NCBI GenBank assembly: GCA_035654175.1
Contig: DASRXL010000008.1
Location: 1 to 31,415 of the forward strand
DNA: 31,415 nucleotides
DNA from: PNC22 sp035654175
Lineage (GTDB): Bacteria; Planctomycetota; Phycisphaerae; Phycisphaerales; UBA1924
Direction of reading: 5' to 3'
The first letter of the stretch is position 1. Each line of letters opens with the position of its first letter. Positions 7,822 through 15,784 of the stretch are shown here, piece after piece. The position numbers were made by a program, and so were the translations under genes. Under the pieces are notes generated by a model. It worked only from the letters and a program-made list of their open reading frames with translations. It made no database searches and was not told the origin of the DNA.

Positions 7822-8674
7822 TCCATCCACGCCGCCCGAGTCGTTCGTCCGCGCCGCGGCGGAGATGGGCGTGGAGTTCGAGCCGGGGGACATCGAGCGG
7901 CTCGGCGCGTTCCTCGCGCTGCTCCTCGACGCGAACACGCGCACGAACCTGACCGCGATCACCGATCCGGCCGAGGCGTGGCACAAGCACATCCTCGACG
8001 CGCTGACCCTGCTCCCCATGCTCGCCGAACTGCCCGGGGGCGCGCTCGTGCTCGACGTCGGCTCGGGCGGGGGCGTGCCGGCGATCCCCCTCGCCATCGT
8101 CTGCCCGCACCTGCGCTTCACCCTGCTCGAGGCGACCGGGAAGAAGGCGGACTTTCTGCGGCGCGCGATCTCGTCGCTCGGCCTCGCCAACGCCGACGTG
8201 GTGCAGGAGCGTGCAGAGCGCGCGGGCCAGGACCGCGGGCAACGCGCGCCCGACGGGGGGCGGGAGGGGGGGATGCGCGAGCGGTTCGACGCCGTGACGG
8301 CGCGGGCCGTTGGACGCCTGGCCGTGGTGGCCGAGCTGACCGCCCCCTTCGCCCGGACGGGCGGGCTGGTGCTGCTGGTCAAGGGCCAGCGGGCCGACGA
8401 AGAGCTGGCCGAGGGCGGGGCGGCGCTCCGGATGCTCGGCGCCGACCACGCGGGCACGGTCGACACCCCGACGGGACGCATCGTGGTGCTGGAGAAGGTG
8501 CGGAGCACCCCCCGGGATTACCCAAGGCGGGAGGGCGAGCCGAAGCGGGCTCCGCTGGGCCTGAAATTGGAGCGGCGGAACCGCACCGGCGCCGGAGGCC
8601 GGAGCGCCGCGAGCGACGGGGGAGACGCCGACGCCGATGCCGGCGGGGGTGGCCGGCGGGGGACTGAGGCCTAG
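7805..8674 (+). CDS. rsmG: 16S rRNA (guanine-527 N7) methyltransferase RsmG
   Basis: SAM-dependent methyltransferase that forms m7G527 in 16S rRNA. 289 residues against the usual 205-240. Signatures: NLTAITDPAEAWHKHILDAL in the N-terminal part, the SAM loop LDVGSGGGVPAIPLA with Asp at about 84, LEATGKKADFLRRA, and FDAVTARAVGRLAVVAEL. Two features add length: a charged insert (about 137-160, GQDRGQRAPDGGREGG) just before FDAVTARA, and a Gly/Ala/Asp-rich tail after about 260 that looks disordered. The ATG overlaps the end of rodA by 17 nt. Confidence 0.94.
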   Translation: MTDAHDPSTPPESFVRAAAEMGVEFEPGDIERLGAFLALLLDANTRTNLTAITDPAEAWHKHILDALTLLPMLAELPGGALVLDVGSGGGVPAIPLAIVCPHLRFTLLEATGKKADFLRRAISSLGLANADVVQERAERAGQDRGQRAPDGGREGGMRERFDAVTARAVGRLAVVAELTAPFARTGGLVLLVKGQRADEELAEGGAALRMLGADHAGTVDTPTGRIVVLEKVRSTPRDYPRREGEPKRAPLGLKLERRNRTGAGGRSAASDGGDADADAGGGGRRGTEA

Positions 8675-8695
8675 ACTTGGGGCCCTCCGCCGGCC
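8651..8695 (+). other. 12-bp hairpin across the rsmG stop codon
   Basis: GGCCGGCGG (8651-8659) pairs perfectly with CCGCCGGCC (8687-8695), and the stem continues with one G-T and two G-C pairs to 8662/8684. It spans the rsmG stop (8672-8674) and ends about 60 nt before rplU. There is no T run. It could be an mRNA stabiliser or part of an rplU leader; chance is possible at this GC content. Confidence 0.35.
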
Positions 8696-8756
8696 GGGAA
8701 CCAAGCCCGGGCGAGCCTGCCCGCCCCGCCTCCGGTGAGGACGAAAGGACCGACCC

Positions 8757-9083
8757 ATGTACGCGATCATCGAGGAATCCGGCGGCCAGCGCAAGGTCAC
8801 CGAGGGCGAGGAGATCCTGATCGACCTGCACAAGGGCGGCGAGGCGCCGTCCGGCGAGGCGATCACGTTCGACAAGGTCCTGGTCGTGGGCGATGTCGGA
8901 GGCGACGCCAAGATCGGGCAGCCCTACGTGGCGGGCGCGAGCGTCTCGGCCGAGGTGGTCGAGCCGGTGGTCGTGGGCGAGAAGGTGCATATCTACAAGT
9001 TCAAGCCCAAGACCGGGTACCGCCGCAAGACCGGCCACCGGCAGCGGTACACCCGGGTGCGCATCACCGGGATCAATGGCTGA
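8757..9083 (+). CDS. rplU: 50S ribosomal protein bL21
   Basis: Large-subunit ribosomal protein that contacts 23S rRNA domain II and bL20. 108 residues, close to the usual 100-105. It begins MYAIIEESGGQRKVTEGEEI and ends KFKPKTGYRRKTGHRQRYTR followed by VRITGING, the standard bL21 C-terminus. Start ATG 8757 has a GAGGACGAAAGGA region upstream. In most bacteria rpmA (bL27) follows directly; here it does not. An intrinsic terminator lies 23 nt past the stop codon. Confidence 0.97.
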   Translation: MYAIIEESGGQRKVTEGEEILIDLHKGGEAPSGEAITFDKVLVVGDVGGDAKIGQPYVAGASVSAEVVEPVVVGEKVHIYKFKPKTGYRRKTGHRQRYTRVRITGING

Positions 9084-10410
9084 GTTCGCCCGAACGAGCG
9101 TTCCCAACCCCGCGCGACGAGCCCGGGGTTTTTCGTGCGCACGTGGCGCGGCGGTGATCGTCGGCGCGGCGGTGCTGGGGGCTGCGCTCGGCTGCGCGCG
9201 GGAGCCGGTCACCGAGCCGGCGGCGGCCGCGCGCGAGCCGGTCACCGTGCGCGTCCTGAAGCCGCGCATCGTCGAGATGCGCCGCACCGTGCGCGCCACC
9301 GGCACGCTGCACGGCGATGAGGAGACCACGATCGCGGCGAAGGTGGCCGGGCGCGTCGTCGAGTGCAGCGCGGACCTGGGCGACCGGATCGAGCCGGGCG
9401 AGCTGTTGGCCACCATCGACCCGACGGACTACGAGCTGGCGCGGGACGAGCGCGAAGGGGCGTTCCGCGAGGTGCTGGCCTCGATCGGCCTCGGGGCGCT
9501 GCCCGAGGGCGCGTTCGACGTGGACGCCCTGCCGACCGTGGTCCGGGCCCGGCTTGAGGCCGAGAACGCTCGCGTGCGGTACGAGCGCGGCCGCGCGCTC
9601 GCCGAGCGCGAGCCGCCGCTCATCGCGGCGCAGGACTTCGCGGACCTCCGCACCGCCTGGGAGGTGGCCGAGAGCGAGCTCGGCGTCGCCCGGCTGAGCG
9701 CCGAGGCGACGCTCGCCGAGGCGCGCACGCTCGCGGCCCAGGTGCGGATCGCGCAGCAGCGCGTGATCGACACGGTGCACCGCGCCCCGGGCGCGGCGAC
9801 CGCCTCCGGGCCGGCGGGAGCGCGGGTCTACGAGGTGGCCGAGCGCATGGTCTCGGTGGGAGACTTCGTCCAGATCGGCACGCCGCTGTTCCGCCTCGTC
9901 GATTCGGATCCGCTCAAGCTCCGCGTGACGCTCCCCGAGCGCCGGCTCGGGGCGGTCCGCGCCGGTCAAGCCGTCGAGATCTCGGTCGAGCCGGGCGCCG
10001 ACGACGCGAGAGGGAGCGTGTCCCGTGTGAGCCCGGTCGTGGATGTCGAAACGCGGAGCTTCGGCGTGGAGGTGCTGGTCCCTAACCCCGAGCACAGGCT
10101 CAAGCCCGGCTCGTTCGCGGCCACCGGCATCCTCGTCGGGGTCGAGCCGGGCCTGGTCGTCCCCGAGGAGGCCATCGTCACGTTTGCGGGCGTGCACAAG
10201 GTTGTCCTCGTCGTCGGGGGTAAGGCCGACGAGCGCGAGGTCGAGCTCGGCGAGCGGCAGGACGGGATGGTCGAGGTGCTGCGCGGCCTGGCGGAGGGCG
10301 ACCTCGTCGTCGCCGACCCCTCGCGCTCGCTCGTCACAGGCGTGCCCGTCACGATCGCGGCCGACGGCGGCGCCGCTGTCCCCGCCAGCGATACCGGTGG
10401 GCCGCCATGA
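9076..10410 (+). CDS. RND efflux periplasmic adaptor (MFP/HlyD family) lipoprotein
   Basis: Links the RND pump in the inner membrane to the outer-membrane channel. 444 residues from ATG 9076, overlapping rplU by 8 nt. The N-terminus is basic (RRAR) with a hydrophobic stretch and a relaxed lipobox ending ALGC (Cys40). Then come a biotinyl-lipoyl half (GTLHGDEETTIAAKVAGRVVE, DLGDRIEPGELLATIDP), a helical hairpin (about 115-235), the second lipoyl half with VSVGDFVQIGTPLFRLVD, a beta-barrel (LRVTLPERRLGAVRAGQAV) and the C-terminal MPR domain (VVPEEAIVTFAG). The start is uncertain: the rplU terminator lies inside the first codons, and an in-frame GTG at 9154 is the alternative. The latter would leave a very short, uncharged signal. 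Confidence 0.9.
   Translation: MAEFARTSVPNPARRARGFSCARGAAVIVGAAVLGAALGCAREPVTEPAAAAREPVTVRVLKPRIVEMRRTVRATGTLHGDEETTIAAKVAGRVVECSADLGDRIEPGELLATIDPTDYELARDEREGAFREVLASIGLGALPEGAFDVDALPTVVRARLEAENARVRYERGRALAEREPPLIAAQDFADLRTAWEVAESELGVARLSAEATLAEARTLAAQVRIAQQRVIDTVHRAPGAATASGPAGARVYEVAERMVSVGDFVQIGTPLFRLVDSDPLKLRVTLPERRLGAVRAGQAVEISVEPGADDARGSVSRVSPVVDVETRSFGVEVLVPNPEHRLKPGSFAATGILVGVEPGLVVPEEAIVTFAGVHKVVLVVGGKADEREVELGERQDGMVEVLRGLAEGDLVVADPSRSLVTGVPVTIAADGGAAVPASDTGGPP
9106..9133 (+). terminator. Rho-independent terminator of rplU
   Basis: AACCCCG (9106-9112) pairs with CGGGGTT (9124-9130) over an 11-nt loop. The run of five T at 9129-9133 begins inside the stem. It lies 23 nt after the rplU stop codon. 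It is inside the 5' part of the adaptor frame as drawn from ATG 9076. Confidence 0.75.
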
Positions 10411-11804
10411 CCGGGCGCGGGCGCCCACGGCGCCGGCTCGCGGCGGCGGCGATGGTGGGGGCGATCGCCGGGTGTGCCGTCGATGAGGGCGCGGAGGTGG
10501 CGGCGTACCGCGACGTGCTCGAGCGCGGGCTCGACCAGGACGCCCGGGCCCCGAGTGTGCACGGGCCGCTCACGGTTGTGGACACGATGCGCCTGGTCAA
10601 CGCCCGCTACGAGCCGCTCTCGATCGGCGGCGAGGACTATCTCCAGTCGCTCATCGAGGTCCGGCGCGCCGCCGCGGCGTTCCTGCCCGTCGTGAGCCTG
10701 TCGCCCAGCTACCGCTGGGAGGAGAACACGGGGGGCGACGACAGCCCGGCGGCGCTCGACACGGCCGTCGGCGCGGACATCGACCTCAACCCGGTCGCGG
10801 ACATGGCGCGGGTGCGCCAGAGGCGCGCCGCGGCGGGGCAGACGCGGGCGTTGCTGCTGGACCTCCAGGACACGGTGCTGCTCGACGCGGCGAGGGCCCA
10901 CTACGAGGTGCTGCGGGCCGAGCGCGCGGTGCGGGTGCTGGAGAGCTCGCTCCAGCTCCAGCGGGAGCGGGTGGCGGACGCCCGGGGCCGGCTCGAGGTG
11001 GGGGTGGTGCGGCCGCTCGACGCGTCGCTGGTCGAGTCGCAGGCCGCCCAAACCGCCGTCGACCTGATCGCGGCGCAGAACGCCGTGGCCACGGGGCGAT
11101 CGCTCCTGGGCTTCCTGACGGCCGAGCCGCTCGGGGGCGTCGAGCTGGTCGACGAGCTCGGCGCGCCCGCCGCCGCGCCGGGGCCGCTGCCGGAGCTCTG
11201 GGCGCTGGCGGAAGCGCGCCGCCAGGACGTGCTCGCGGCCGAGCAGCGGATCGTCGGCGCGAGGCGCGCGGTCGAGAGCGCCTACGGCGAGTACTTCCCG
11301 CGCGTGTCGCTCGGCGTGCAGGCGTTCCTCCAGCGCGACAGCGAGCCCACAGACCTCGATATCGCGGGGGTGATCAGCCTGAGCCTGCCGCTGTTCTCCG
11401 CCGGGCTGATCGAGGCCGATGTGCGCACCGCGCTCTCGCAGCTCCGCCAGGCCAAGCTCGACGAGGCGCTCACGCGCCGCGCCGCGCGTCGCGACGTGGA
11501 GATCGCCGGCGACAACCTCCGCTACAGCGCCGAGCGCGAGAGCCAGCTGCGGGTGCAGGAGCGGGTGGCGCAGGAGGCGCTCAACCTCGCCGAGGCGGCG
11601 TTCCAGGTGGGCCTGGGGACCAACCTGGAGCGTGTCGAGGCGCAGGACCGGCTGCTCTCGACGCAGCTCCAGCTCGTGAACGCGGAGTTCGACCGCAAGA
11701 TCGCGCACCTCGACCTGCTGCGCACGACGGGACGGCTGCACGAGCTGCTCGGCCTGGAGCGGGCGTCGGCCGGGCCGGCCACCGGCGCCGGGGAGGGCGG
11801 CTGA
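10407..11804 (+). CDS. TolC-family outer-membrane efflux lipoprotein
   Basis: Outer-membrane channel of the tripartite pump. 465 residues. The N-terminus is Arg-rich (MTGRGRPRRRL) with a hydrophobic core and lipobox IAGC (Cys23), so it is probably lipid-anchored, as OprM-type factors are. The body shows the duplicated OEP pattern: helices such as LLLDLQDTVLLDAARAHYEV and LQLQRERVADARGRLEVGVV in the first half, and FPRVSLGVQAFLQRDS in the strand region. The second half repeats this with RVAQEALNLAEAAFQVGLGT. ATGA overlaps the adaptor stop by 4 nt. The C-terminus overlaps the permease start by one base. Confidence 0.93.
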   Translation: MTGRGRPRRRLAAAAMVGAIAGCAVDEGAEVAAYRDVLERGLDQDARAPSVHGPLTVVDTMRLVNARYEPLSIGGEDYLQSLIEVRRAAAAFLPVVSLSPSYRWEENTGGDDSPAALDTAVGADIDLNPVADMARVRQRRAAAGQTRALLLDLQDTVLLDAARAHYEVLRAERAVRVLESSLQLQRERVADARGRLEVGVVRPLDASLVESQAAQTAVDLIAAQNAVATGRSLLGFLTAEPLGGVELVDELGAPAAAPGPLPELWALAEARRQDVLAAEQRIVGARRAVESAYGEYFPRVSLGVQAFLQRDSEPTDLDIAGVISLSLPLFSAGLIEADVRTALSQLRQAKLDEALTRRAARRDVEIAGDNLRYSAERESQLRVQERVAQEALNLAEAAFQVGLGTNLERVEAQDRLLSTQLQLVNAEFDRKIAHLDLLRTTGRLHELLGLERASAGPATGAGEGG

Positions 11805-14800
11805 TGCAGAAGCTCGCGGAGATCTGCATCAGGCGGCCGGTGTTCGCCGCGATGCTGAACCTGGCGCTGGTGATCGTCGGCGCGGTGAGCTACATGCGCT
11901 TGGGCGTGGACCGGCTGCCGACAGTCGACCTGCCCACGGTGCGGGTGAGCGCGACGCTGCCGGGCGCCTCGCCGGAGGAGATCGAGACGCAGATCACCGA
12001 CCCTCTGGAAGAGGCGGTGAACACCGTGGAGGGCATCGACGAGCTGCGCTCCGTCTCGAACCCCGACCGCGCGTTCGTCGCGGCGAACTTCGGGCTCGAT
12101 CGCGACGTCGACGCCGCGGCCCAGGACGTGCGCGACCGCGTCTCGGGCGTGATGCGCGATCTCCCCGACGACACGACGCCCCCCAGCGTCTCAAAGGTGG
12201 ACAACGAGGGCGAGCCGGTGCTGACGGTCGCGATCTCCGGCCCCCGCACCATCCGGGAGCTGACGGAGCTCGCGGACAACCTGGTGCGCATCCGCCTGGA
12301 GCGCTCGCCGGGCGTGGGCGAGGTGCAGCTCGTCGGAGAGCTCGAGCGCACGATGAACATCTGGCTCGACGCCGACCGGCTCGACGCGCTGGCGCTCCCC
12401 GTCACGGCGGTGCGGGACGCCGTCGCGGCCCAGAACGTGGACGTCCCGGGAGGGAACGTGACCGCGCCGGACCGGGAGCTCACGCTCCGCACCGCCGGGC
12501 GCTTCCTCGGCGAGGAGGGGTTCCAGAATCTGGTGATCGCCACGCGCGACGGCGTGCCGATCCGCATCGCCGACGTGGGCCGTGCGGAGGACGGCACCGC
12601 CGAGCAGCGAACGATCGCCAAGCTCAACGGCGAGCCGACGGTCGTGCTCGAGGTCGTCCGCCAGTCGGGCGCGAACTCGGTCGAGGTGGTGGAGGGGGTC
12701 AAGGCGGCGCTCGCCGGGGTGCGGGAGGAGCTGCCCTCCGACGTGCGCGCGACGGTGATCCAGGACCAGTCCCGGTTCATCTACGCCGCCCTGCACGAGA
12801 TCAATCTGCACCTGATCCTGGGCAGCATCTTCGCGAGCGTCGTCGTGCTCTGCTTCATGCGGTCGTGGCGGTCCACGCTCATCGCCGCGGTCGCGATCCC
12901 GACCTCCGTCGTCGCGACCTTCGGCGTGATGCACGCGCTCGGCTTCACGCTCAACAGCATCACGATGCTCGCGCTGGTGCTCATGGTCGGGGTGGTGATC
13001 GACGACGCGATCGTGGTGCTCGAGAACATCTACCGGTTCGTCGAGGAGAAGGGCCTGTCGCCGATGCGGGCGGCGCGCGAGGCCACCGCCGAGATCGGCC
13101 TGGCCGTGCTCGCGACCACGCTCAGCCTCGTCGTCATCTTCGTGCCGGTCTCCTTCATGTCGAGCGTCGCGGGGCGGTTCCTGTACCAGTTCGGCATCAC
13201 CGCCGCGGCGGCGATCCTGGTCAGCCTGCTCGTCTCGTTCACGCTCACGCCCATGATGGCGTCGCGGATGCTCCGCGCGGGGGCCGCCCCGCACGGCCAC
13301 GCGCCCGCGTCGCGTCGCGGGTTCTACGGGCTCCTCGACCGGGCGTACGAGCGCATGATCCGCTGGTCGATGCGCCGCCGGGCCCTCGTCGCGCTTCTCG
13401 GGCTCGCGGTCGTCGCCTCGTCGGTCCCCGCCTACATGGTGCTCGGGCGCGAGTTTGTGCCGGCCGACGTCGACGAGGCCGAGTTCGGCGTCAGCGTGTC
13501 CGCCCCCGAGGGCACGAGCGTCGCCGCGATGCGCCGGGTCATGGACGAGCTCGACGCGAAGATCCGCTCGGTCCGCGGCGTCGAGACCACGCTCATGACC
13601 ACGGGCGGATGGGGGGGCTCCACGGCCAACCAGGGCAACTTCTACGTGCGCATCGCCCCCCACGAGGAGCGGGTCTTCTCGATCGGGCGGCTCGTGCGCG
13701 AGACCCTGCGCGGCCGGCCCATGGCCGCCTTCGACGGCAACTACGCCCAGAGCGACGTGATGACCGAGATCGATGCCATGCTCGGCGAATACGACGAGCT
13801 CCGCTGCTCGGTCCGCAACTTCCAGTCGTTCAACATCGGCGGCGGGCCGTTCGACGTGAACTTCATCATCAAGGGGGCCGAGCTCGGCCTGCTCTCCGAA
13901 TACGCCGAGGAGCTGCGCGACCGCGCCAACGCCGTGGGCGGCTTCCGCGGCCTGGACACCACCCTGCGCCTCAATAAGCCCGAGCTCCGCGTCGAGATCG
14001 ATCGCGACCGCGCCGCGGACCTGGGCATCGAGGCGCGCGACATCGGCGCCGCGCTCCGCCTCATGGTCGGCGGCGACGAGGAGGTCACCCGCTTCCGCGA
14101 CCCCGGCACCAACGAGCAGTACGAGGTCCGCCTCCGCCTGATGGAGAAGGATCGGAACCGCCCCGACCTCATCGAGCAGCTCAAGCTGTCGAGCGCGGAC
14201 GGGCGGCTCGTGGAGCTGAGCGCCGTCGCCGCCGTCGAGGAGGTGCTCAGCGCCTCGCGCATCGACAGGCTCGACCGCCAGCGCGTGGTCTCCGTGCGCG
14301 GCGGCGTCGCGCCGGGCTACGACCTGGCGGGGCGGATCGAGGTGCTCCGCGGGCTCTCCGACGAGCTGGGCATGCCCCCGGGCTACAGCACGGACGTGAC
14401 CGGGCGCAGCCGCGAGCTGGAGCGCACCTTCACCGAGTTCGCCCTGGCGTTCGCGCTCTCGATCGTCTTCATGTACCTCATCCTGGCCTCGCAGTTCGAG
14501 AGCCTCTCGCACCCGCTGACGATCCTGATCTCGCTGCCGCTCTCGGTCCCCTTCGCGCTGGTCTCGCTCTGGGCCACCGGCGGCACCCTGAACGTCTTCA
14601 GCGCCCTGGGCATCCTCGTGCTCTTCGGCGTCGTGAAGAAGAACGCGATCCTCCAGGTCGACCACATGAACCGCCTGCGCGCCCAGGGCATGGAGCGCAC
14701 CGAGGCGATCGTCCGGGCCAACCGCGACCGCCTCCGCCCGATTCTCATGACGACCCTCTCGCTGGTGGCGGGCATGACGCCGCTGGCCCTCGGCACCGGG

Positions 14801-14986
14801 CCGGGCGCCGAGGAGCGGCGCGCGGTCGCGGTCGTCGTGATCGGGGGCCAGTCGCTCTGCCTCCTGCTCACGCTCCTCGTCACTCCCGTGGCGTATTCGT
14901 ACCTGGACGATCTCGGCAGGCTCTTCGGACGCCGGGCGCGCGTCGCCCCCGCCGACGCGCCGGACCTGGACCGCGCCCAGGCCTGA
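11804..14986 (+). CDS. RND multidrug efflux permease (AcrB/HAE-1 type)
   Basis: Proton-driven inner-membrane transporter that extrudes hydrophobic compounds through the adaptor and TolC partners. 1060 residues, standard for the family. It has the duplicated plan of 1+5+1+5 membrane helices with two large periplasmic loops. Motifs include ICIRRPVFAAMLNLALVIVG at the N-terminus, VDRLPTVDLPTVRVSATLPG, the proton-relay Asp pair in VGVVIDDAIVVLENIYR (D400, D401), and the second-half motifs LASQFESLSHPLTIL and GVVKKNAILQVDH. The intact Asp pair indicates an active pump. The substrate cannot be told from sequence. It ends 12 nt before the convergent asparaginase gene. Confidence 0.96.
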   Translation: MQKLAEICIRRPVFAAMLNLALVIVGAVSYMRLGVDRLPTVDLPTVRVSATLPGASPEEIETQITDPLEEAVNTVEGIDELRSVSNPDRAFVAANFGLDRDVDAAAQDVRDRVSGVMRDLPDDTTPPSVSKVDNEGEPVLTVAISGPRTIRELTELADNLVRIRLERSPGVGEVQLVGELERTMNIWLDADRLDALALPVTAVRDAVAAQNVDVPGGNVTAPDRELTLRTAGRFLGEEGFQNLVIATRDGVPIRIADVGRAEDGTAEQRTIAKLNGEPTVVLEVVRQSGANSVEVVEGVKAALAGVREELPSDVRATVIQDQSRFIYAALHEINLHLILGSIFASVVVLCFMRSWRSTLIAAVAIPTSVVATFGVMHALGFTLNSITMLALVLMVGVVIDDAIVVLENIYRFVEEKGLSPMRAAREATAEIGLAVLATTLSLVVIFVPVSFMSSVAGRFLYQFGITAAAAILVSLLVSFTLTPMMASRMLRAGAAPHGHAPASRRGFYGLLDRAYERMIRWSMRRRALVALLGLAVVASSVPAYMVLGREFVPADVDEAEFGVSVSAPEGTSVAAMRRVMDELDAKIRSVRGVETTLMTTGGWGGSTANQGNFYVRIAPHEERVFSIGRLVRETLRGRPMAAFDGNYAQSDVMTEIDAMLGEYDELRCSVRNFQSFNIGGGPFDVNFIIKGAELGLLSEYAEELRDRANAVGGFRGLDTTLRLNKPELRVEIDRDRAADLGIEARDIGAALRLMVGGDEEVTRFRDPGTNEQYEVRLRLMEKDRNRPDLIEQLKLSSADGRLVELSAVAAVEEVLSASRIDRLDRQRVVSVRGGVAPGYDLAGRIEVLRGLSDELGMPPGYSTDVTGRSRELERTFTEFALAFALSIVFMYLILASQFESLSHPLTILISLPLSVPFALVSLWATGGTLNVFSALGILVLFGVVKKNAILQVDHMNRLRAQGMERTEAIVRANRDRLRPILMTTLSLVAGMTPLALGTGPGAEERRAVAVVVIGGQSLCLLLTLLVTPVAYSYLDDLGRLFGRRARVAPADAPDLDRAQA

Positions 14987-14998
14987 AAGACGCGCCCC

Positions 14999-15529
14999 TC
15001 AGCCGCCGGCCTGCCGCACGAACGTCGTGCGGTCGCGATCCTTCGTCACGCCGGGGAACGCGAGCGCCCGCCCGTGGGCCACGCAGTACACGCCGGGCGC
15101 CAGCACGCCGGCGGCGAAGATCGCTTCCGTCAGGTTCTGGAGCGCGTCGGTCCGAGTCATCTCAAAGGGGCGCATCGCCCCGGTGAGGATGATCGGGATC
15201 CGGGGCCCGGGGATCGCCGCCAGGAGCGCCTCGCCCGTTCTCTCCAGCGTGTCCGTCCCGTGCAGGATCACGATCCCGGTGGTGGGGGTCTCCAGGCGCG
15301 GCGAGCCGCCGAGGGCGTGCACGGTCTCGACGATGCGTTGCCGGTCGACGTCGTCCATGAGCAGGCTGTCCTTGCTCATGAGCTCGACGACGCTGATCTG
15401 CGTGTCCTCCAGGCGCAAGCGCCCCAGCATCCGACGCACGATCGAACGCCGGTTCTCGAGCGAGCCGGTGCGCTCGTCGTAGGTCTTCTCGATCGTCCCG
15501 CCGGTCGTGATGAGGCTGATGTGGCGCAT
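14999..15529 (-). CDS. Single-domain asparaginase-like protein
   Basis: 176 residues from ATG 15529 (MRHISLITTGGTIEKTY). It shows both active-site signatures of type I/II L-asparaginases: TTGGTIEKT near 8-15 and HGTDTLERTG near 90-99 (Thr-Asp pair 92-93), then ILTGAMRPFEM. Full-length enzymes have about 330 residues. Here only the N-terminal domain is present, ending with a normal stop, so this belongs to the short asparaginase-domain group rather than being broken. Lack of the C-terminal domain makes amidohydrolysis of free asparagine uncertain. The same frame is open further upstream, but that region is repeat element D. Confidence 0.85.
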   Translation of the reverse strand: MRHISLITTGGTIEKTYDERTGSLENRRSIVRRMLGRLRLEDTQISVVELMSKDSLLMDDVDRQRIVETVHALGGSPRLETPTTGIVILHGTDTLERTGEALLAAIPGPRIPIILTGAMRPFEMTRTDALQNLTEAIFAAGVLAPGVYCVAHGRALAFPGVTKDRDRTTFVRQAGG

Positions 15530-15546
15530 GGGATCGCTCAGGAACG

Positions 15547-15784
15547 AACGCGGAGGCGCAATGCGGAACGCCAGGGACGCGAAGATGGCAAAGATCGCGA
15601 AGCGGGTGATACGGCGGTGCGCATCTCGTTCATCCAATCCCCCTTCGCGAACAGGGTTGTCCGGGGCTGCGGCTGCTCCACAGGCATCGCGATCGCCTCC
15701 ACTCAGCACCCCGTCGCGCACTCCGCCATTTTCGCGTCCTTCGCGTTCAGGTTTCCATGGTGCGAGCCAAGGCTTCTGCGCGTT
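15547..15784. repeat. Intergenic repeat element D (nested inverted repeat)
   Basis: The inner arms 15566-15600 and 15714-15748 are reverse complements at 28 of 35 positions, with units like GAACGC, GGACGCGAA and ATGGC. The outer arms 15547-15563 and 15768-15784 match at 12 of 17 and start with a perfect AACGCG. The right outer arm runs into the stop codon of the aldo/keto reductase gene (15783-15785). The loop 15601-15713 shows no feature I recognise. The element occupies nearly the whole gap between the two genes. Confidence 0.75.

Noticed and set aside
6436..8508. Minus-strand open frame of 690 codons opposite rodA and rsmG
   Set aside because: It spans two clear plus-strand genes and has no recognisable domain; explained by GC-driven lack of stop codons.
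12191..14665. Long open frame (over 800 codons) on the minus strand opposite the RND permease
   Set aside because: It is a mirror of a very GC-rich gene with strong third-position bias. The translation is Arg/Asp/His-rich low complexity with no family signature, while the plus strand encodes a full RND permease.
15530..15721. N-terminal extension of the asparaginase frame
   Set aside because: The frame stays open, but the region is repeat element D, and the conserved protein start MRHISLITTGG lies at 15529.
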